A DNA stretch of 33,227 bases from Acidimicrobiia bacterium (GCA_009377435.1 WHUC01000008.1:1-33227); one strand, 5' to 3'. Counted from the first letter of the stretch, positions 1 through 10,961 are shown. The notes: generated by a model from the sequence alone, not told the origin. Numbers and translations: made by a program.

Positions 1-108
1 TGTGGTGTGGTCCTCGCCGCTCGGGCACCGACGACGGTGTGGGAGCATCCCGGCGACTACATCGCCGCCTGCCGTGAGGAAGGGCTGGTCTTCGCCCAGC
101 GCCATTAG
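1..108 (+). CDS. 3' end of an unidentified protein (5'-truncated)
   Basis: Frame 1 is open from the window edge to a TAG at 106-108, giving 35 residues that end in VWEHPGDYIAACREEGLVFAQRH. Third codon positions are mostly G or C, as in the surrounding genes, and the peptide is mixed in composition, with none of the Arg/Ser/Pro excess of shadow frames here. It would converge on the DUF3566 gene with a 34-nt gap. No domain is recognisable in so short a piece, so I assign no function. It could still be a chance open frame. Confidence 0.4.
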   Translation, partial: CGVVLAARAPTTVWEHPGDYIAACREEGLVFAQRH

Positions 109-142
109 GAAGGGAGCTGCGGTCGCATTCCACGCCAGACCA

Positions 143-637
143 CTAGGGCCTGACCGGTTCGGTTTCCTCGGTGGGCTCGTCGGCGTAGACGTCTTCGGAG
201 GTGCCGTAGAAGACCGGCTCTATCTCGTCGGAGGTCTCCGGTTGTGCTTGTTCGTAGGACTCGGGTGGGCTGAGGCTCTCTTCGAGGACGACGACCTCGA
301 GACCACCGACGACATCGGAGGTCAGGTTGTAGATGACCGCCAGGAGCACGGCGAAACCCGTTGTGACGGCCCACCACACCAGGGCGCCGAAGACCACGAA
401 TCGGGTGAACTGCTCGGTGTTGGCAAATGGGTTGTCCCCCGCCTCGAGCAGGGTCACCTGCACCAGTAGCTCCGTGATGGCATCGGGGATCCCGGCACGC
501 TCGATGATCGACCAGCCGATGATCACCCCGAGGACGATGGCGATTGCGGCCACTGCAAACACCACCGCACCCGTCTTGAGAACGGTCCACGGGTCGATCT
601 TGCGGATGATTCTGCGAACTCGGCGAACTGTTGCCAT
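143..637 (-). CDS. DUF3566-family membrane protein
   Basis: This 164-residue protein has the actinobacterial DUF3566 layout: a basic N-terminus (MATVRRVRRIIRKIDPW), a first membrane helix at about residues 21-45, a second at about 80-105, and an acidic cytoplasmic or exposed tail rich in Glu and Pro. The family is found immediately downstream of gyrA in actinobacteria, which is where this one lies (65 nt after gyrA, same strand). Its biochemical role is not established. I chose the ATG at 635-637 because it begins the family-like basic segment and has AGGAG just upstream, although the spacing of 2 nt is short. An in-frame ATG at 688 would add 17 residues that do not look family-like. Confidence 0.75.
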   Translation of the reverse strand: MATVRRVRRIIRKIDPWTVLKTGAVVFAVAAIAIVLGVIIGWSIIERAGIPDAITELLVQVTLLEAGDNPFANTEQFTRFVVFGALVWWAVTTGFAVLLAVIYNLTSDVVGGLEVVVLEESLSPPESYEQAQPETSDEIEPVFYGTSEDVYADEPTEETEPVRP

Positions 638-701
638 TGCTGCTCCTGATTGTAAACGCCGGTGCGCCGAACCCCACGGATACGACAACCGGTCGGGCCG
701 G

Positions 702-3146
702 TCAGCCCCCGTTCTCGCCCACGACGATGGTGAACGCCGAGAGATGGCCGCCCTTCTTCAGGTCGATCACCTTCACTCCCGTCGAGTCCCGCTTCTGCCT
801 GCTGATCGACTTGACGGCCGTGCGGATACCGATACCCGACGACGAGATGAGGAACACGTCGTCCTCGGGCAATACGGCGCGGGCCCCCACCAGCGTTCCC
901 CGCACCTTGGTGAGCTTGAACGCCTTCACCCCGACCCCGCCTCGTTTCTGACGGGGGAATTCGTCGGTGGAGGTGCGTTTCCCGTAGCCGCCGGTGGTGA
1001 GCAGGAGAACCTCGTCACCGTCGACGTCGGAGGAGGCGGCGACCACCTCGTCGTCGCCACGGAGTCGGATGCCGCGCACACCCTGTGTCGCCCTACCCAT
1101 CGCCCGGAGACCGGACTCGGCGAAACGGATCCCCATCCCGTTCTTGGTGAACACCAGGATGTCGTTGGCGCCCGTTGTCGTCCTCGCCGACACCAGTTCG
1201 TCGTCGTCGGTGAGGTTGATCGCCACCAGGGTCTGATTACGGGAGTCATACTCGGCGAACTCGGTCTTCTTGGCCTGCCCGTTCTTGGTGACCATCACCA
1301 GATACCGGGCGGTCTCATAGTCGCGGGTGTCGATGATCGACTCGATCGTCTCGTCGGGTGCGAGGGGTAGCACCGCCTGGGCGAGGACACCCCGTGAGGT
1401 CCGTGCCTGACGGGGAATCTGGTGGGCCTTTATCCGGTGGACCAGACCCTTGTTGGTGAAGAACAACAGATAGGCGTGCGCCGTGGTGTGAACCAGATGG
1501 GTGACGGCGTCGTCCTCTGAGACCTCGGCGGCTCTGATCCCACGCCCACCCCGGCCCTGGATCCGGTAGGTGGAGGCCGGCACCGACTTGAGGTACCCGC
1601 CCTGGCTCGACGTGACGATCAGCTCGTCATCGGCGATCAGGTCCTCCAGGGAGAGCTCACCCTCGTCGGGGACGAGCCGGGTGCGCCGCGGCTCGCCGAA
1701 CTGCTCCCGAATCTGGTTGAAGTCCTCGGCAATGATCGCCCGGCGACGCGCCGGATCGGCCAAGATCGCCTTGAGCTCGGCGATGAGCTGGCGCAACTCG
1801 GCGAGTTCGGCGCGGAGCTTGTCGACCTCGAGGGCGGTCAGCTTCCTCAGCTGCATGTCGAGGATGGCATTGGCCTGGATCTCGGTGAGGTCGAAGGTCT
1901 CCATGAGCCCGGAACGGGCCGAAGGTGTGTCGGCCGAGGACCTGATCAGCGCGATCACCTCGTCGATGTTGTCGACGGCGATGATCAGACCCTCAAGGAT
2001 GTGGGCCTTCTCCTCGGCGCGATCGAGACGGAACTTCGTCCTCCGCTCGATCACCTCCATCTGATGGTCGAGGTAGTACCCGATGATGTCGGCGATCCCC
2101 AGGGTGCGGGGAACCCCGTCGACGAGGGAAACCATGTTGTAGGCGAACGAGTCCTGCAATGGTGTCATCTTGTAGAGCTGGTTGAGGACGACCTGGGGGA
2201 TGGCGTTCTGTTTGAGCTCGATGACGAGACGGGTGCCGACCCGATCGGACGACTCGTTGCGGATCTCGGCGATCCCGGTTACCCGCTTGCCGTCGACGAG
2301 CACTTTGATCTTGGCCACGACCCGCTCGATCGACACCTGGTAGGGCAGCTCCGTCACCACGATGGCGGTACGGCCCTGGCGGACCTCCTGGACGTCGCAT
2401 GCGGCCCGCACCCGCACCGACCCGCGGCCCGAGGTGAGGGCGTCACGCACACCGGCACGACCGACGAGGAAGCCACCGGTGGGGAAATCGGGTCCCTGGA
2501 TGAACTGCATCAGCTCGTCGGAGGTGGCATCGGGATTCTCCAGAACATGGAGACAGGCATCGACGACCTCACCGAGATTGTGGGGTGGGATATTGGTGGC
2601 CATCCCCACGGCTATACCCTGTGACCCGTTGACCAACAGGTTGGGATAGCGCGCCGGGAGAACGGTGGGCTGAGTCAGCTCACCGGAGTAGTTATCGGTC
2701 ATGTCGACCGTGTTCTCGTTTATGTCCTCGAGAAGATGGGTCGACAGCCTGGTGAGACGACATTCGGTATAGCGGGCGGCGCCCGGGGGGTCGTCGGGGG
2801 TCCCGAAGTTGCCCTGCGGATCGATCAGGAGGTGCCTCATGGAGAAGTCCTGACCCATCCGCACGAGGGCGTCGTAGATGGCCTGGTCACCGTGGGGGTG
2901 GTAATTGCCCATCACGTCGCCGACCACCTTGGAGCACTTACGGTGCGCCGAGGACGGGCCGATGTTGTTCTCGAACATCGAGTAGATGATGAGCCGTTGC
3001 ACCGGTTTGAGACCGTCACGCACGTCGGGGAGGGCGCGGCTGACGATTACCGACATGGCGTAGTCGATGAAGCTCTGCTCCATCTCCTCGGTTATCTCGA
3101 TGTCGGGCAGATCGAATTGTTCGATGGGGGGTAGTTGGTCTGTCAT
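702..3146 (-). CDS. gyrA: DNA gyrase subunit A
   Basis: GyrA is the DNA-cleaving and rejoining subunit of the A2B2 gyrase that introduces negative supercoils. The 814-residue length fits the family. The winged-helix region carries the catalytic tyrosine in AARYTE (Tyr126). The quinolone region reads HPHGDQAIYD (residues 83-92), so the position equivalent to E. coli Ser83 is Gln88, while the acidic residue of helix IV (Asp92) is kept. The C-terminal beta-pinwheel contains a GyrA box QGRGGRG at about residue 528, which identifies gyrase rather than topoisomerase IV. The ATG directly follows the gyrB TAG with no intervening base and has no clear Shine-Dalgarno site, so translation is probably coupled to gyrB. 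Confidence 0.97.
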   Translation of the reverse strand: MTDQLPPIEQFDLPDIEITEEMEQSFIDYAMSVIVSRALPDVRDGLKPVQRLIIYSMFENNIGPSSAHRKCSKVVGDVMGNYHPHGDQAIYDALVRMGQDFSMRHLLIDPQGNFGTPDDPPGAARYTECRLTRLSTHLLEDINENTVDMTDNYSGELTQPTVLPARYPNLLVNGSQGIAVGMATNIPPHNLGEVVDACLHVLENPDATSDELMQFIQGPDFPTGGFLVGRAGVRDALTSGRGSVRVRAACDVQEVRQGRTAIVVTELPYQVSIERVVAKIKVLVDGKRVTGIAEIRNESSDRVGTRLVIELKQNAIPQVVLNQLYKMTPLQDSFAYNMVSLVDGVPRTLGIADIIGYYLDHQMEVIERRTKFRLDRAEEKAHILEGLIIAVDNIDEVIALIRSSADTPSARSGLMETFDLTEIQANAILDMQLRKLTALEVDKLRAELAELRQLIAELKAILADPARRRAIIAEDFNQIREQFGEPRRTRLVPDEGELSLEDLIADDELIVTSSQGGYLKSVPASTYRIQGRGGRGIRAAEVSEDDAVTHLVHTTAHAYLLFFTNKGLVHRIKAHQIPRQARTSRGVLAQAVLPLAPDETIESIIDTRDYETARYLVMVTKNGQAKKTEFAEYDSRNQTLVAINLTDDDELVSARTTTGANDILVFTKNGMGIRFAESGLRAMGRATQGVRGIRLRGDDEVVAASSDVDGDEVLLLTTGGYGKRTSTDEFPRQKRGGVGVKAFKLTKVRGTLVGARAVLPEDDVFLISSSGIGIRTAVKSISRQKRDSTGVKVIDLKKGGHLSAFTIVVGENGG

Positions 3147-5180
<2,034 letters not shown>

Positions 5181-5332
5181 TCACATGTCCACCCAGAGAA
5201 TGTCATGGGGGCGTGACAAAAACCTGTCCGTCGGCGGGAACGGTGTCCGAGACGGGATGGTCCGCTCCGTCCGACGGGCACCCCGGGAAACGTACAAACC
5301 GGGATCGACCCACCCAATCTCACACATGTGTC

Positions 5333-5361
5333 ATTCTACCGGCTTGGGAGCCGAATCCCAA
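5333..5361 (-). promoter_or_regulatory. candidate gyrB promoter
   Basis: On the minus strand TTGGGA (-35, complement of 5356-5361) is followed after 17 bp by TAGAAT (-10, complement of 5333-5338). The spacing is ideal and the hexamers match the sigma-70 consensus at 4/6 and 5/6. The predicted start near 5325 falls in the palindrome ACACATGTGT. Confidence 0.5.
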
Positions 5362-5363
5362 GC
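5342..5363. repeat. inverted repeat GCTTGGGA/TCCCAAGC
   Basis: The arms at 5342-5349 and 5356-5363 are perfectly complementary over 8 bp around a 6-nt loop. The right arm contains the -35 of the candidate gyrB promoter, so it may be an operator. It could instead be a terminator hairpin for the methyltransferase, but no T-run follows on the minus strand. Confidence 0.5.
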
Positions 5364-5450
5364 TTTCACGGCCTTCCGCGCCCACTCCAATTTGGGGTGG
5401 ATTCGGGATCACCCCGGGAGTCTCTGTAGATGCCGGAACACCGGTCTCTA

Positions 5451-6818
5451 TTAGGGAAAACCGGCCAACACGCCAACCGTTTCCGCTCCGAGTATTTGCA
5501 CAACGGCGGTCACCGGTCCACCTTTGCCGGTGACCCCATCGATGATCTTCTCGGCGGGGTTTCCCGGTCTTGGAAGGTCGCTGGTGAGGACTACGACCGG
5601 CAACAGGGGATCGACCGCATGGATAGCCGCCGCCGCGCCCACCACGCGGAGCAAGGTGTCGATCCCGGACAGCCCGGGTCGGGTCAACGCATACGATCCG
5701 GCGACGAGAAACCCGACCGGATCGCCACTGGGGGATACCCCCATCAGATCGAGCGTCACCCCACCCCGATGACGCACCTGTTCTGTGACATCGGTGAAGC
5801 CGGCGGCCTCGAGCGTGAGCCGAGAGTGGTCGCGCATCGAGAGGCCCTTCGTCACCGCCTCGACGAGAGCCGACTCATCCGGTTCGGGGGCCCCAACGGG
5901 GACGGTGGCCCCGAGACGCCGTCGGGCCGCCTCAAGATATCCGGCGTCTGTGTCATAACCGATGTAACGCCGGTCGGTCATCTTGGCGGCGACGGCCGTG
6001 GTGCCCGAGCCGATGAAGGGGTCGACTACCACGTCACCGACGAAGGTGAACAACTCGATGAGTCTCCTCGGCAGCTCGACGGGAAAAGGGGCGGGGTGGC
6101 CGACGGCCGACGCCGACTCCGAGGCGATCGCCCAGACGTCGGTCGTGGCCTCGAGGAACTCGTCGCGCCATATCGAAACCTCGTTCGGCAGACCCCGCTC
6201 GCTTCGGGTGCTCCGGGGTATCGCCCGGTCGAACCGGCCCTTCGACGCGATCACGATCCGTTCGGTGAGGTCACGTAGCACCGGGTTCACCGGTGACTGG
6301 AACGACCCCCACGCCGTGGATCCGGATGCGCCACGCGCCTTTTGCCATATCACCTCACCCCTCGGGAGAAGACCCAGTCTCTCGAAAATCCCGAGGACGT
6401 CACCGGAGAGGGACCGATATGGTTTGCGACCGAGGTTGGCGACGTTCACCGCCATCCTTCCCCCGGGCTCAAGCACCCGGACACACTCGGCGAAAACCTC
6501 CTCGAGCATCGCCAGGAACGCGGCGTAGGAGTCGGGACTACGGCCGTCGGCGACATCGGCCTCGTATTCCTTGCCGACGAAGTACGGGGGCGAGGTGACC
6601 ACCAGGGCCGCAGTGGCATCGGGTATGGCCTCCATATGCCGGGAATCCCCCAGAACCAACGAGTCCAGAGCCCGCTCTAGGTTGGCCCGATCGCCGAGCT
6701 GGTCCGAATGGTCGATCACGGGTGGGTCGAAGCGTCGATAGAACGCCGTCGAATCGTGGTTCTCCCGTTTGGAAACCCCGAAGGCCGACGTGGATGTCCC
6801 TGCTCTCGCCTCCGTCAC
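5451..6818 (-). CDS. orphan beta-class DNA methyltransferase with extra C-terminal domain
   Basis: This 455-residue protein is an S-adenosylmethionine-dependent DNA amino-methyltransferase. The catalytic motif IV is TSPPY (75-79) and the AdoMet motif DPFIGSGTT (266-274) comes after it, the beta-class order; HPAPFPVELP before motif I is typical. SPPY is common in N4-cytosine enzymes, but N6-adenine specificity cannot be excluded. Residues 305-455 form an additional domain not needed for catalysis. No separate endonuclease gene lies beside it, so it looks like an orphan. It is inserted between dciA and gyrB, genes usually adjacent in actinobacteria, 16 nt after dciA. The GTG start (6816-6818) has TACAGT exactly 7 nt upstream, fitting a leaderless transcript. 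An in-frame GTG at about residue 34 is an alternative start. Confidence 0.85.
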   Translation of the reverse strand: MTEARAGTSTSAFGVSKRENHDSTAFYRRFDPPVIDHSDQLGDRANLERALDSLVLGDSRHMEAIPDATAALVVTSPPYFVGKEYEADVADGRSPDSYAAFLAMLEEVFAECVRVLEPGGRMAVNVANLGRKPYRSLSGDVLGIFERLGLLPRGEVIWQKARGASGSTAWGSFQSPVNPVLRDLTERIVIASKGRFDRAIPRSTRSERGLPNEVSIWRDEFLEATTDVWAIASESASAVGHPAPFPVELPRRLIELFTFVGDVVVDPFIGSGTTAVAAKMTDRRYIGYDTDAGYLEAARRRLGATVPVGAPEPDESALVEAVTKGLSMRDHSRLTLEAAGFTDVTEQVRHRGGVTLDLMGVSPSGDPVGFLVAGSYALTRPGLSGIDTLLRVVGAAAAIHAVDPLLPVVVLTSDLPRPGNPAEKIIDGVTGKGGPVTAVVQILGAETVGVLAGFP

Positions 6819-6825
6819 CCCCAGG

Positions 6826-6831
6826 ACTGTA
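6826..6831 (-). promoter_or_regulatory. -10 element for the methyltransferase gene
   Basis: TACAGT on the minus strand lies 7 nt before the GTG start, the same arrangement seen at several other genes here. No good -35 is visible. It would let the methyltransferase be transcribed separately from dciA. Confidence 0.35.
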
Positions 6832-6834
6832 GCT

Positions 6835-7152
6835 CTAGGAGACTGGTGTGGAGCGTCTTCGCCCGGGGGGGCGCAACTCCACCGACGAGATCACATCCGA
6901 CCCGTATGTGGCGGAGAGGCGCTCGGTCAGACCGTCGACGCCATACCGGAGTAGTCCCAGACTGGCGTTGTCGACCGCCTCGACATGGAGCACACCCGAC
7001 CGGAGAAAGATCGGTGTGGTCTTCTCGTCCCACGGTCTCCCCGCCACCTCGGGCCACTCGTCACGGATGCGGTCCATGGTCTCGGGTTCGGGTAACCCGA
7101 GGCGGGACAACAGCTCTCTGAGGGCCTGGTCCAAACCCACCGGCTCCTTCAT
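6835..7152 (-). CDS. dciA: DciA/DUF721 helicase-loader family protein
   Basis: This 105-residue protein belongs to the DUF721 (DciA) family, which recruits the replicative helicase DnaB in bacteria that lack DnaC or DnaI. The pattern W-x-EVAG (residues 28-33), followed by a strand-rich segment (FLRSGVLHVEAVDNASLGLLRYGVDGL), is characteristic of the KH-like DUF721 fold. The ATG at 7150-7152 overlaps the recF stop by 4 nt (ATGA), so the two are translationally coupled. In actinobacteria this gene normally lies between recF and gyrB, as here apart from the inserted methyltransferase. It is shorter than the mycobacterial homologue and lacks a long disordered N-terminus. Confidence 0.8.
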   Translation of the reverse strand: MKEPVGLDQALRELLSRLGLPEPETMDRIRDEWPEVAGRPWDEKTTPIFLRSGVLHVEAVDNASLGLLRYGVDGLTERLSATYGSDVISSVELRPPGRRRSTPVS

Positions 7153-8258
7153 GTCACCGACCCGTCATGCGATCTCCACTCCCGGCCGGTGACGGGCACG
7201 TCTTCGGGGCGAGCCGACGAGATAAAGGTCTGCGTATCGGGGAGCAGTTCGGCGAGGGCGTGTGCGCGGTCACGATCCAGCTCGGAGAACACGTCATCGA
7301 GCAGCAGCACCGGGGGGACACCCACGAATTCGGTGATCACCCGCTGTGTGGCGAGACGGATGGCAAGGGCATAGGTCCGTTGCTCGCCCTGACTCCCATG
7401 GACACGGGAATCGTGGCCGTCGAGGAGTAACACCGGGTCGTCTCGGTGCGGTCCCACAAGTGTCAACCGACGCTCCATGTCCCGATGACGGGTGCCCAAG
7501 AGGGCATCGGCGAGAGCCTTCTCGTAGACGCCTGCTGGGATGGTCGGGTCGGTCTTGTCGACCCACTCTGCCCGATACTCGATGTCGACGTGGATATCCG
7601 AGGTCGATATGTCGCGGTAGGCCCGTTCCATCTCGGGCTGGAGGAGCTCCATGGCCCGGACCCGTCTCGACAGGACCCGACCCGCCGACTGGGCGAGGCG
7701 GGCGTCCCAGACACCGAGGGTGACCTCATCACGCTCTCGTTGTTTGAGGAAGGCGTTACGCTGACGCAGGGCCTTGGCGAACTCGCTCTGGTCGAGAGCG
7801 CTCACGGGCCACAATTGGACCGCCACCTCGTCGAGTAGGTCCCTTCGCCGGCCCGGCCCCCTCTTGATGAGATCGACGTCCTCGGGAAGAAAGGTGACGG
7901 TGCGGATGACCTCGCCCAGATCCGAGGCCCGGCGCAGTCTGTGACGGTCGACCTGGACCCTACGGGACCGATTGCGGAAGATCTCGATCTCCACGAGGTG
8001 CCCGTTGTCCCCCCACCCCAAACCGGCACGGATTACCCCGGAGTCGGCCTCGTAGGAGATCAACCCGTCGTCGGGCACTCCCCGGAACGAGCGGAGAGAG
8101 GGGAGATATCCGATCGCCTCCATGAGATTGGTCTTGCCGGCGCCGTTGGGGCCGACGAGGAGGTTGACCGTGGGATCGGGATGCCATTCCAGAGCGCGAT
8201 ACGACCTGATGTCGGCGAGTGTGACCCAGCGGATCACCACCGAACTGGTGCTCCCCAC
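7149..8258 (-). CDS. recF: DNA replication and repair protein RecF
   Basis: RecF is an SMC-like ATPase that acts with RecO and RecR to load RecA at gaps. The 369 residues contain Walker A GPNGAGKT (36-43), the ABC signature in SQGEQR, and Walker B VLLLDDVFSELD near the C-terminus. The gene lies 12 nt downstream of dnaN and overlaps dciA by 4 nt. The start is uncertain: the GTG at 8256-8258 gives MGSTSSVVIRW, while a GTG at 8238-8240 has GGGGAG about 10 nt upstream and begins closer to the usual first strand. The difference is six residues. Confidence 0.95.
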   Translation of the reverse strand: MGSTSSVVIRWVTLADIRSYRALEWHPDPTVNLLVGPNGAGKTNLMEAIGYLPSLRSFRGVPDDGLISYEADSGVIRAGLGWGDNGHLVEIEIFRNRSRRVQVDRHRLRRASDLGEVIRTVTFLPEDVDLIKRGPGRRRDLLDEVAVQLWPVSALDQSEFAKALRQRNAFLKQRERDEVTLGVWDARLAQSAGRVLSRRVRAMELLQPEMERAYRDISTSDIHVDIEYRAEWVDKTDPTIPAGVYEKALADALLGTRHRDMERRLTLVGPHRDDPVLLLDGHDSRVHGSQGEQRTYALAIRLATQRVITEFVGVPPVLLLDDVFSELDRDRAHALAELLPDTQTFISSARPEDVPVTGREWRSHDGSVT

Positions 8259-8270
8259 CGTGAGTACGGT

Positions 8271-9350
8271 TCAGACACGGACCGGCATGAGGAGATAGAG
8301 ATACGAATCGTCTTCGGGGTCGTCGATAACCGCTGGTTTCACGCCGTCGACGAGACGTAGCCGGATCTTGTCGGTGGGTATCGCCCCCACCCCGTCGGCG
8401 AGGTACCTCGGGTTGAAGGCGACCGTGATGGGCTCCTCACCGGTGTAGTCGCCGTCGAGGTGTTCGGTCTCACCACCGACGTCCTGGCGGCTGACGGTGA
8501 CATCGACACCGTTCTCGGAGACCTCGAGCCGCACCGGGATGTGGTCCTCGGCGACGAGGAAGACGCGATTGAGGGCGTCGAGCACCTCCTCCCGATCAAG
8601 TATCACCTGGGCGGGGAAGCTGTCGGGCAGCAATGAGGCGTAGGAGGGGAACTTCCCCTCGATAAGACGGAGGCGAAGGATGCCCCTCTCCGAGGAGAAC
8701 ACGACTTCGCGGTCGAGCACCGCGGTGGTCACCTGGGCGGCACCTATCGTCCTCGCCAGCTCACGAAGGCCCCGCGCCGGGACCAGACCCGACCCCTCCA
8801 ATCCGATCCCGAAGAGGTCACGCACGGCAAGCCGGTAGGCGTCGGTGCTAACCAGTCGCAGACCCTCGTCGGAGGTCTCGAAGAGGACCGCGGTCAGGAT
8901 GGGACGAGCGGCATCGTTCGACGCCGCGATCACCACCTGGGCGATCGAGTCGGCGAGTTGCACGCCGTCGACGGCCACACCATCGCCCTCGTCGCTGGAG
9001 ATCGACGGGAAATCGGACGTCTCCAGTGCTCGGAGACGAAACTCCGGGCCCCGACCCGAGATTATGACCTCGTTCCCGCCGGCGTCGATGGTGATGTTTC
9101 CCGCCGGCATACGTCGCACGGCGTCGGTGAGGAGTCTTCCCGGGATCACCGCTCGTCCGCCGTCCATCACCTCTACCTCGATACTGGTTTGCACCGTGAT
9201 CTCGAGGTCGGTCCCGGTGACATGGAGCTTGTTCCCATTCGTCTCACAGAGAAGACCCTGGAGCACGGGAATCGCCGACCGGCTTCCCACCGCCCGAAAT
9301 GCGCGCCCCAGGGCGTCTGCAAGATCATCTCTCTCTGCTCGAATTCTCAC
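8271..9350 (-). CDS. dnaN: DNA polymerase III sliding clamp (beta subunit)
   Basis: DnaN forms the ring-shaped dimer that tethers DNA polymerase III. The 359 residues show the three repeated clamp domains, with conserved stretches SRSAIPVLQG near the N-terminus, LVSTDAYRLAVRD in the middle and EGKFPSYASLLP, and the family-typical C-terminus YLYLLMPVRV that forms the partner-binding pocket. The start is GTG at 9348-9350; the ribosome-binding site is weak (AAAGG about 11 nt upstream). It lies between the candidate origin and recF, as in most bacteria. Confidence 0.96.
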   Translation of the reverse strand: MRIRAERDDLADALGRAFRAVGSRSAIPVLQGLLCETNGNKLHVTGTDLEITVQTSIEVEVMDGGRAVIPGRLLTDAVRRMPAGNITIDAGGNEVIISGRGPEFRLRALETSDFPSISSDEGDGVAVDGVQLADSIAQVVIAASNDAARPILTAVLFETSDEGLRLVSTDAYRLAVRDLFGIGLEGSGLVPARGLRELARTIGAAQVTTAVLDREVVFSSERGILRLRLIEGKFPSYASLLPDSFPAQVILDREEVLDALNRVFLVAEDHIPVRLEVSENGVDVTVSRQDVGGETEHLDGDYTGEEPITVAFNPRYLADGVGAIPTDKIRLRLVDGVKPAVIDDPEDDSYLYLLMPVRV

Positions 9351-9581
9351 GGGGTGCGATGCCTTTCTTCGGTCATTTCAGTTAATTGAAACAGGTATTA
9401 GATGTAGTAGGGGCTGTGGATTGTGGATTGTGCCACGAGAGTCGCTTCGAGCGGGACTTTTGAGCCTTGTGGCCTGTGGAGGATATCGGGTGGTTTTCCA
9501 CGATGATTGTGACGTCGGTCTCGCGCTGTGGGTAAAGGGACCCCGTGTCCACAACTCTTCCCCATGATGTTCCCACCGGGA
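9351..9581. other. candidate oriC: dnaN-dnaA intergenic with DnaA boxes
   Basis: This 231-bp gap holds at least six DnaA-box-like 9-mers: two overlapping CAATCCACA (complement, 9415-9423 and 9422-9430), TCCTCCACA (complement, 9475-9483), TTTTCCACG (9494-9502), TTACCCACA (complement, 9527-9535; one mismatch to TTATCCACA) and GTGTCCACA (9545-9553; one mismatch to the actinobacterial TTGTCCACA). A visibly AT-rich stretch, unusual here, occupies about 9362-9408 and could be the unwinding element. Actinobacterial origins lie between dnaA and dnaN, which supports the call. The boxes are degenerate, so this is a prediction. Confidence 0.6.
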
Positions 9582-10961
9582 TCAAGAACCACGGAGGTTC
9601 TTGGTGAGCTCGGAAACCCGGTCATAGACGCCGCGGTCGGTCTGCATGACCCGTTTGACCTTGTCGATGGAGTGGATGACCGTGGTGTGGTCCCGCCCCC
9701 CAAAATGGGCGCCGATCTTGGGCAGGGAGAGATCGGTGTGCTCCCGACACAGGTACATCGCCACCTGGCGCGCCAGCACCAGCGGTTGACGGCGGGAGGG
9801 CCCGGTGATGTCACCAAGGGAGAATCCGTAGGCGGTCGCCGTTGCCGTGATGATGTCCTCGGCGTACACCATCTTGGGCTCGTTGGCCGCGCTCAGGTCA
9901 CGGAGTACCTCGCGGGCCATCTCGAGCTCGATGGGTGAGTCGGTCAGTGCCGCCCAGGCCGTTACCCGGGTGAGAGCGCCCTCGAGTTCGCGGATGTTGT
10001 CCGAGACGAGGGTGGCGATGTGCTCGAGGACCTCTATTGGAACCGGTTTTGGCGAGGCCTCGGCGTTGCGTCGCAGGATGGCGAGTCGCGTCTCGACGTC
10101 GGGCGGTTGGATGTCGGTGAGAAGACCCCATTCGAATCGACTGCGGAGCCGGTCCCCGAGACTGGCGAGGTTGCGGGGATGACGGTCCGAGGAGATGACC
10201 ATCTGCTTGCCGCTCTCGTAGAGGGTGTTGAACGTATGGAAGAATTCCTCAAGGATCTGTTCCTTTCCCTCGAGGAACTGGATGTCGTCGAGGAGCAGGA
10301 CGTCAACGGATCGGTAATTGTGTTTGAAATCGTCGAGGCGTTTCCGTCTGATGCCGTCGATGAACTCGTTGAGGAAGTTCTCGGAGGTGACGTATCGGAT
10401 CCGCGCTCCCCGGTAGAGCTCGGTGGTGTGATGACCCACCGCATTGAGGAGATGGGTCTTTCCGAGCCCGGCCGCTCCATAGATGAAGAGGGGGTTGTAA
10501 TGGGTTCCGGGCTGTTCGGCCACGGCCATGGAGGCGGCCCAGGCGAACCGATTGGACTGGCCGACCACGAAGGTCTCGAACCGGTAGCGATTGATGAGAC
10601 TGGGGTTCTCCGAGGGGTTGATGATCGGAGGTGTGATGGCCTCCGAGACGCCGGTGTCAGCCTCCGCGGCGTCACCCATTGCTGGTTCGGTCTGCTCTGT
10701 GTCGGGGGAGGACACCCGGAAGTGGAGGGCGGTCTTACTGCCAAAGGTGTCGGTGAAGGCCGATTGGATGGCACCGTTGTGTTTGTCCTGAACCCACCGG
10801 AGGTGGAACTCGGTGGGTGCTGTGAGCGTGGGCACGTCCGCCGACCGATCCGGTGTCAGCGCACTGAGCCAGGTCGCCCAATTGGCCTCCGAGACCGAAT
10901 CGTGGAGCGCCGTCCTGAAACGATCCCACTCTTCTTCCTCGGCGTGGTGGGGGTAGGCCAC
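9582..10961 (-). CDS. dnaA: chromosomal replication initiator DnaA
   Basis: DnaA is the AAA+ initiator that binds DnaA boxes and melts oriC. The 459 residues show domain I (about 8-75), a linker, the AAA+ domain with Walker A GAAGLGKT (162-169) and Walker B LLLDDIQFL, and the domain IV helix-turn-helix ending in the DnaA signature GGRDHTTVIHS. I chose the GTG at 10959-10961 because GAGGAG precedes it by 5 nt and the protein then begins directly with domain I. The longer open frame to 11147 would add a Cys- and Arg-rich extension unlike DnaA. DnaA-box-like sites lie 20-50 nt upstream of the start, suggesting autoregulation. Confidence 0.96.
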   Translation of the reverse strand: MAYPHHAEEEEWDRFRTALHDSVSEANWATWLSALTPDRSADVPTLTAPTEFHLRWVQDKHNGAIQSAFTDTFGSKTALHFRVSSPDTEQTEPAMGDAAEADTGVSEAITPPIINPSENPSLINRYRFETFVVGQSNRFAWAASMAVAEQPGTHYNPLFIYGAAGLGKTHLLNAVGHHTTELYRGARIRYVTSENFLNEFIDGIRRKRLDDFKHNYRSVDVLLLDDIQFLEGKEQILEEFFHTFNTLYESGKQMVISSDRHPRNLASLGDRLRSRFEWGLLTDIQPPDVETRLAILRRNAEASPKPVPIEVLEHIATLVSDNIRELEGALTRVTAWAALTDSPIELEMAREVLRDLSAANEPKMVYAEDIITATATAYGFSLGDITGPSRRQPLVLARQVAMYLCREHTDLSLPKIGAHFGGRDHTTVIHSIDKVKRVMQTDRGVYDRVSELTKNLRGS

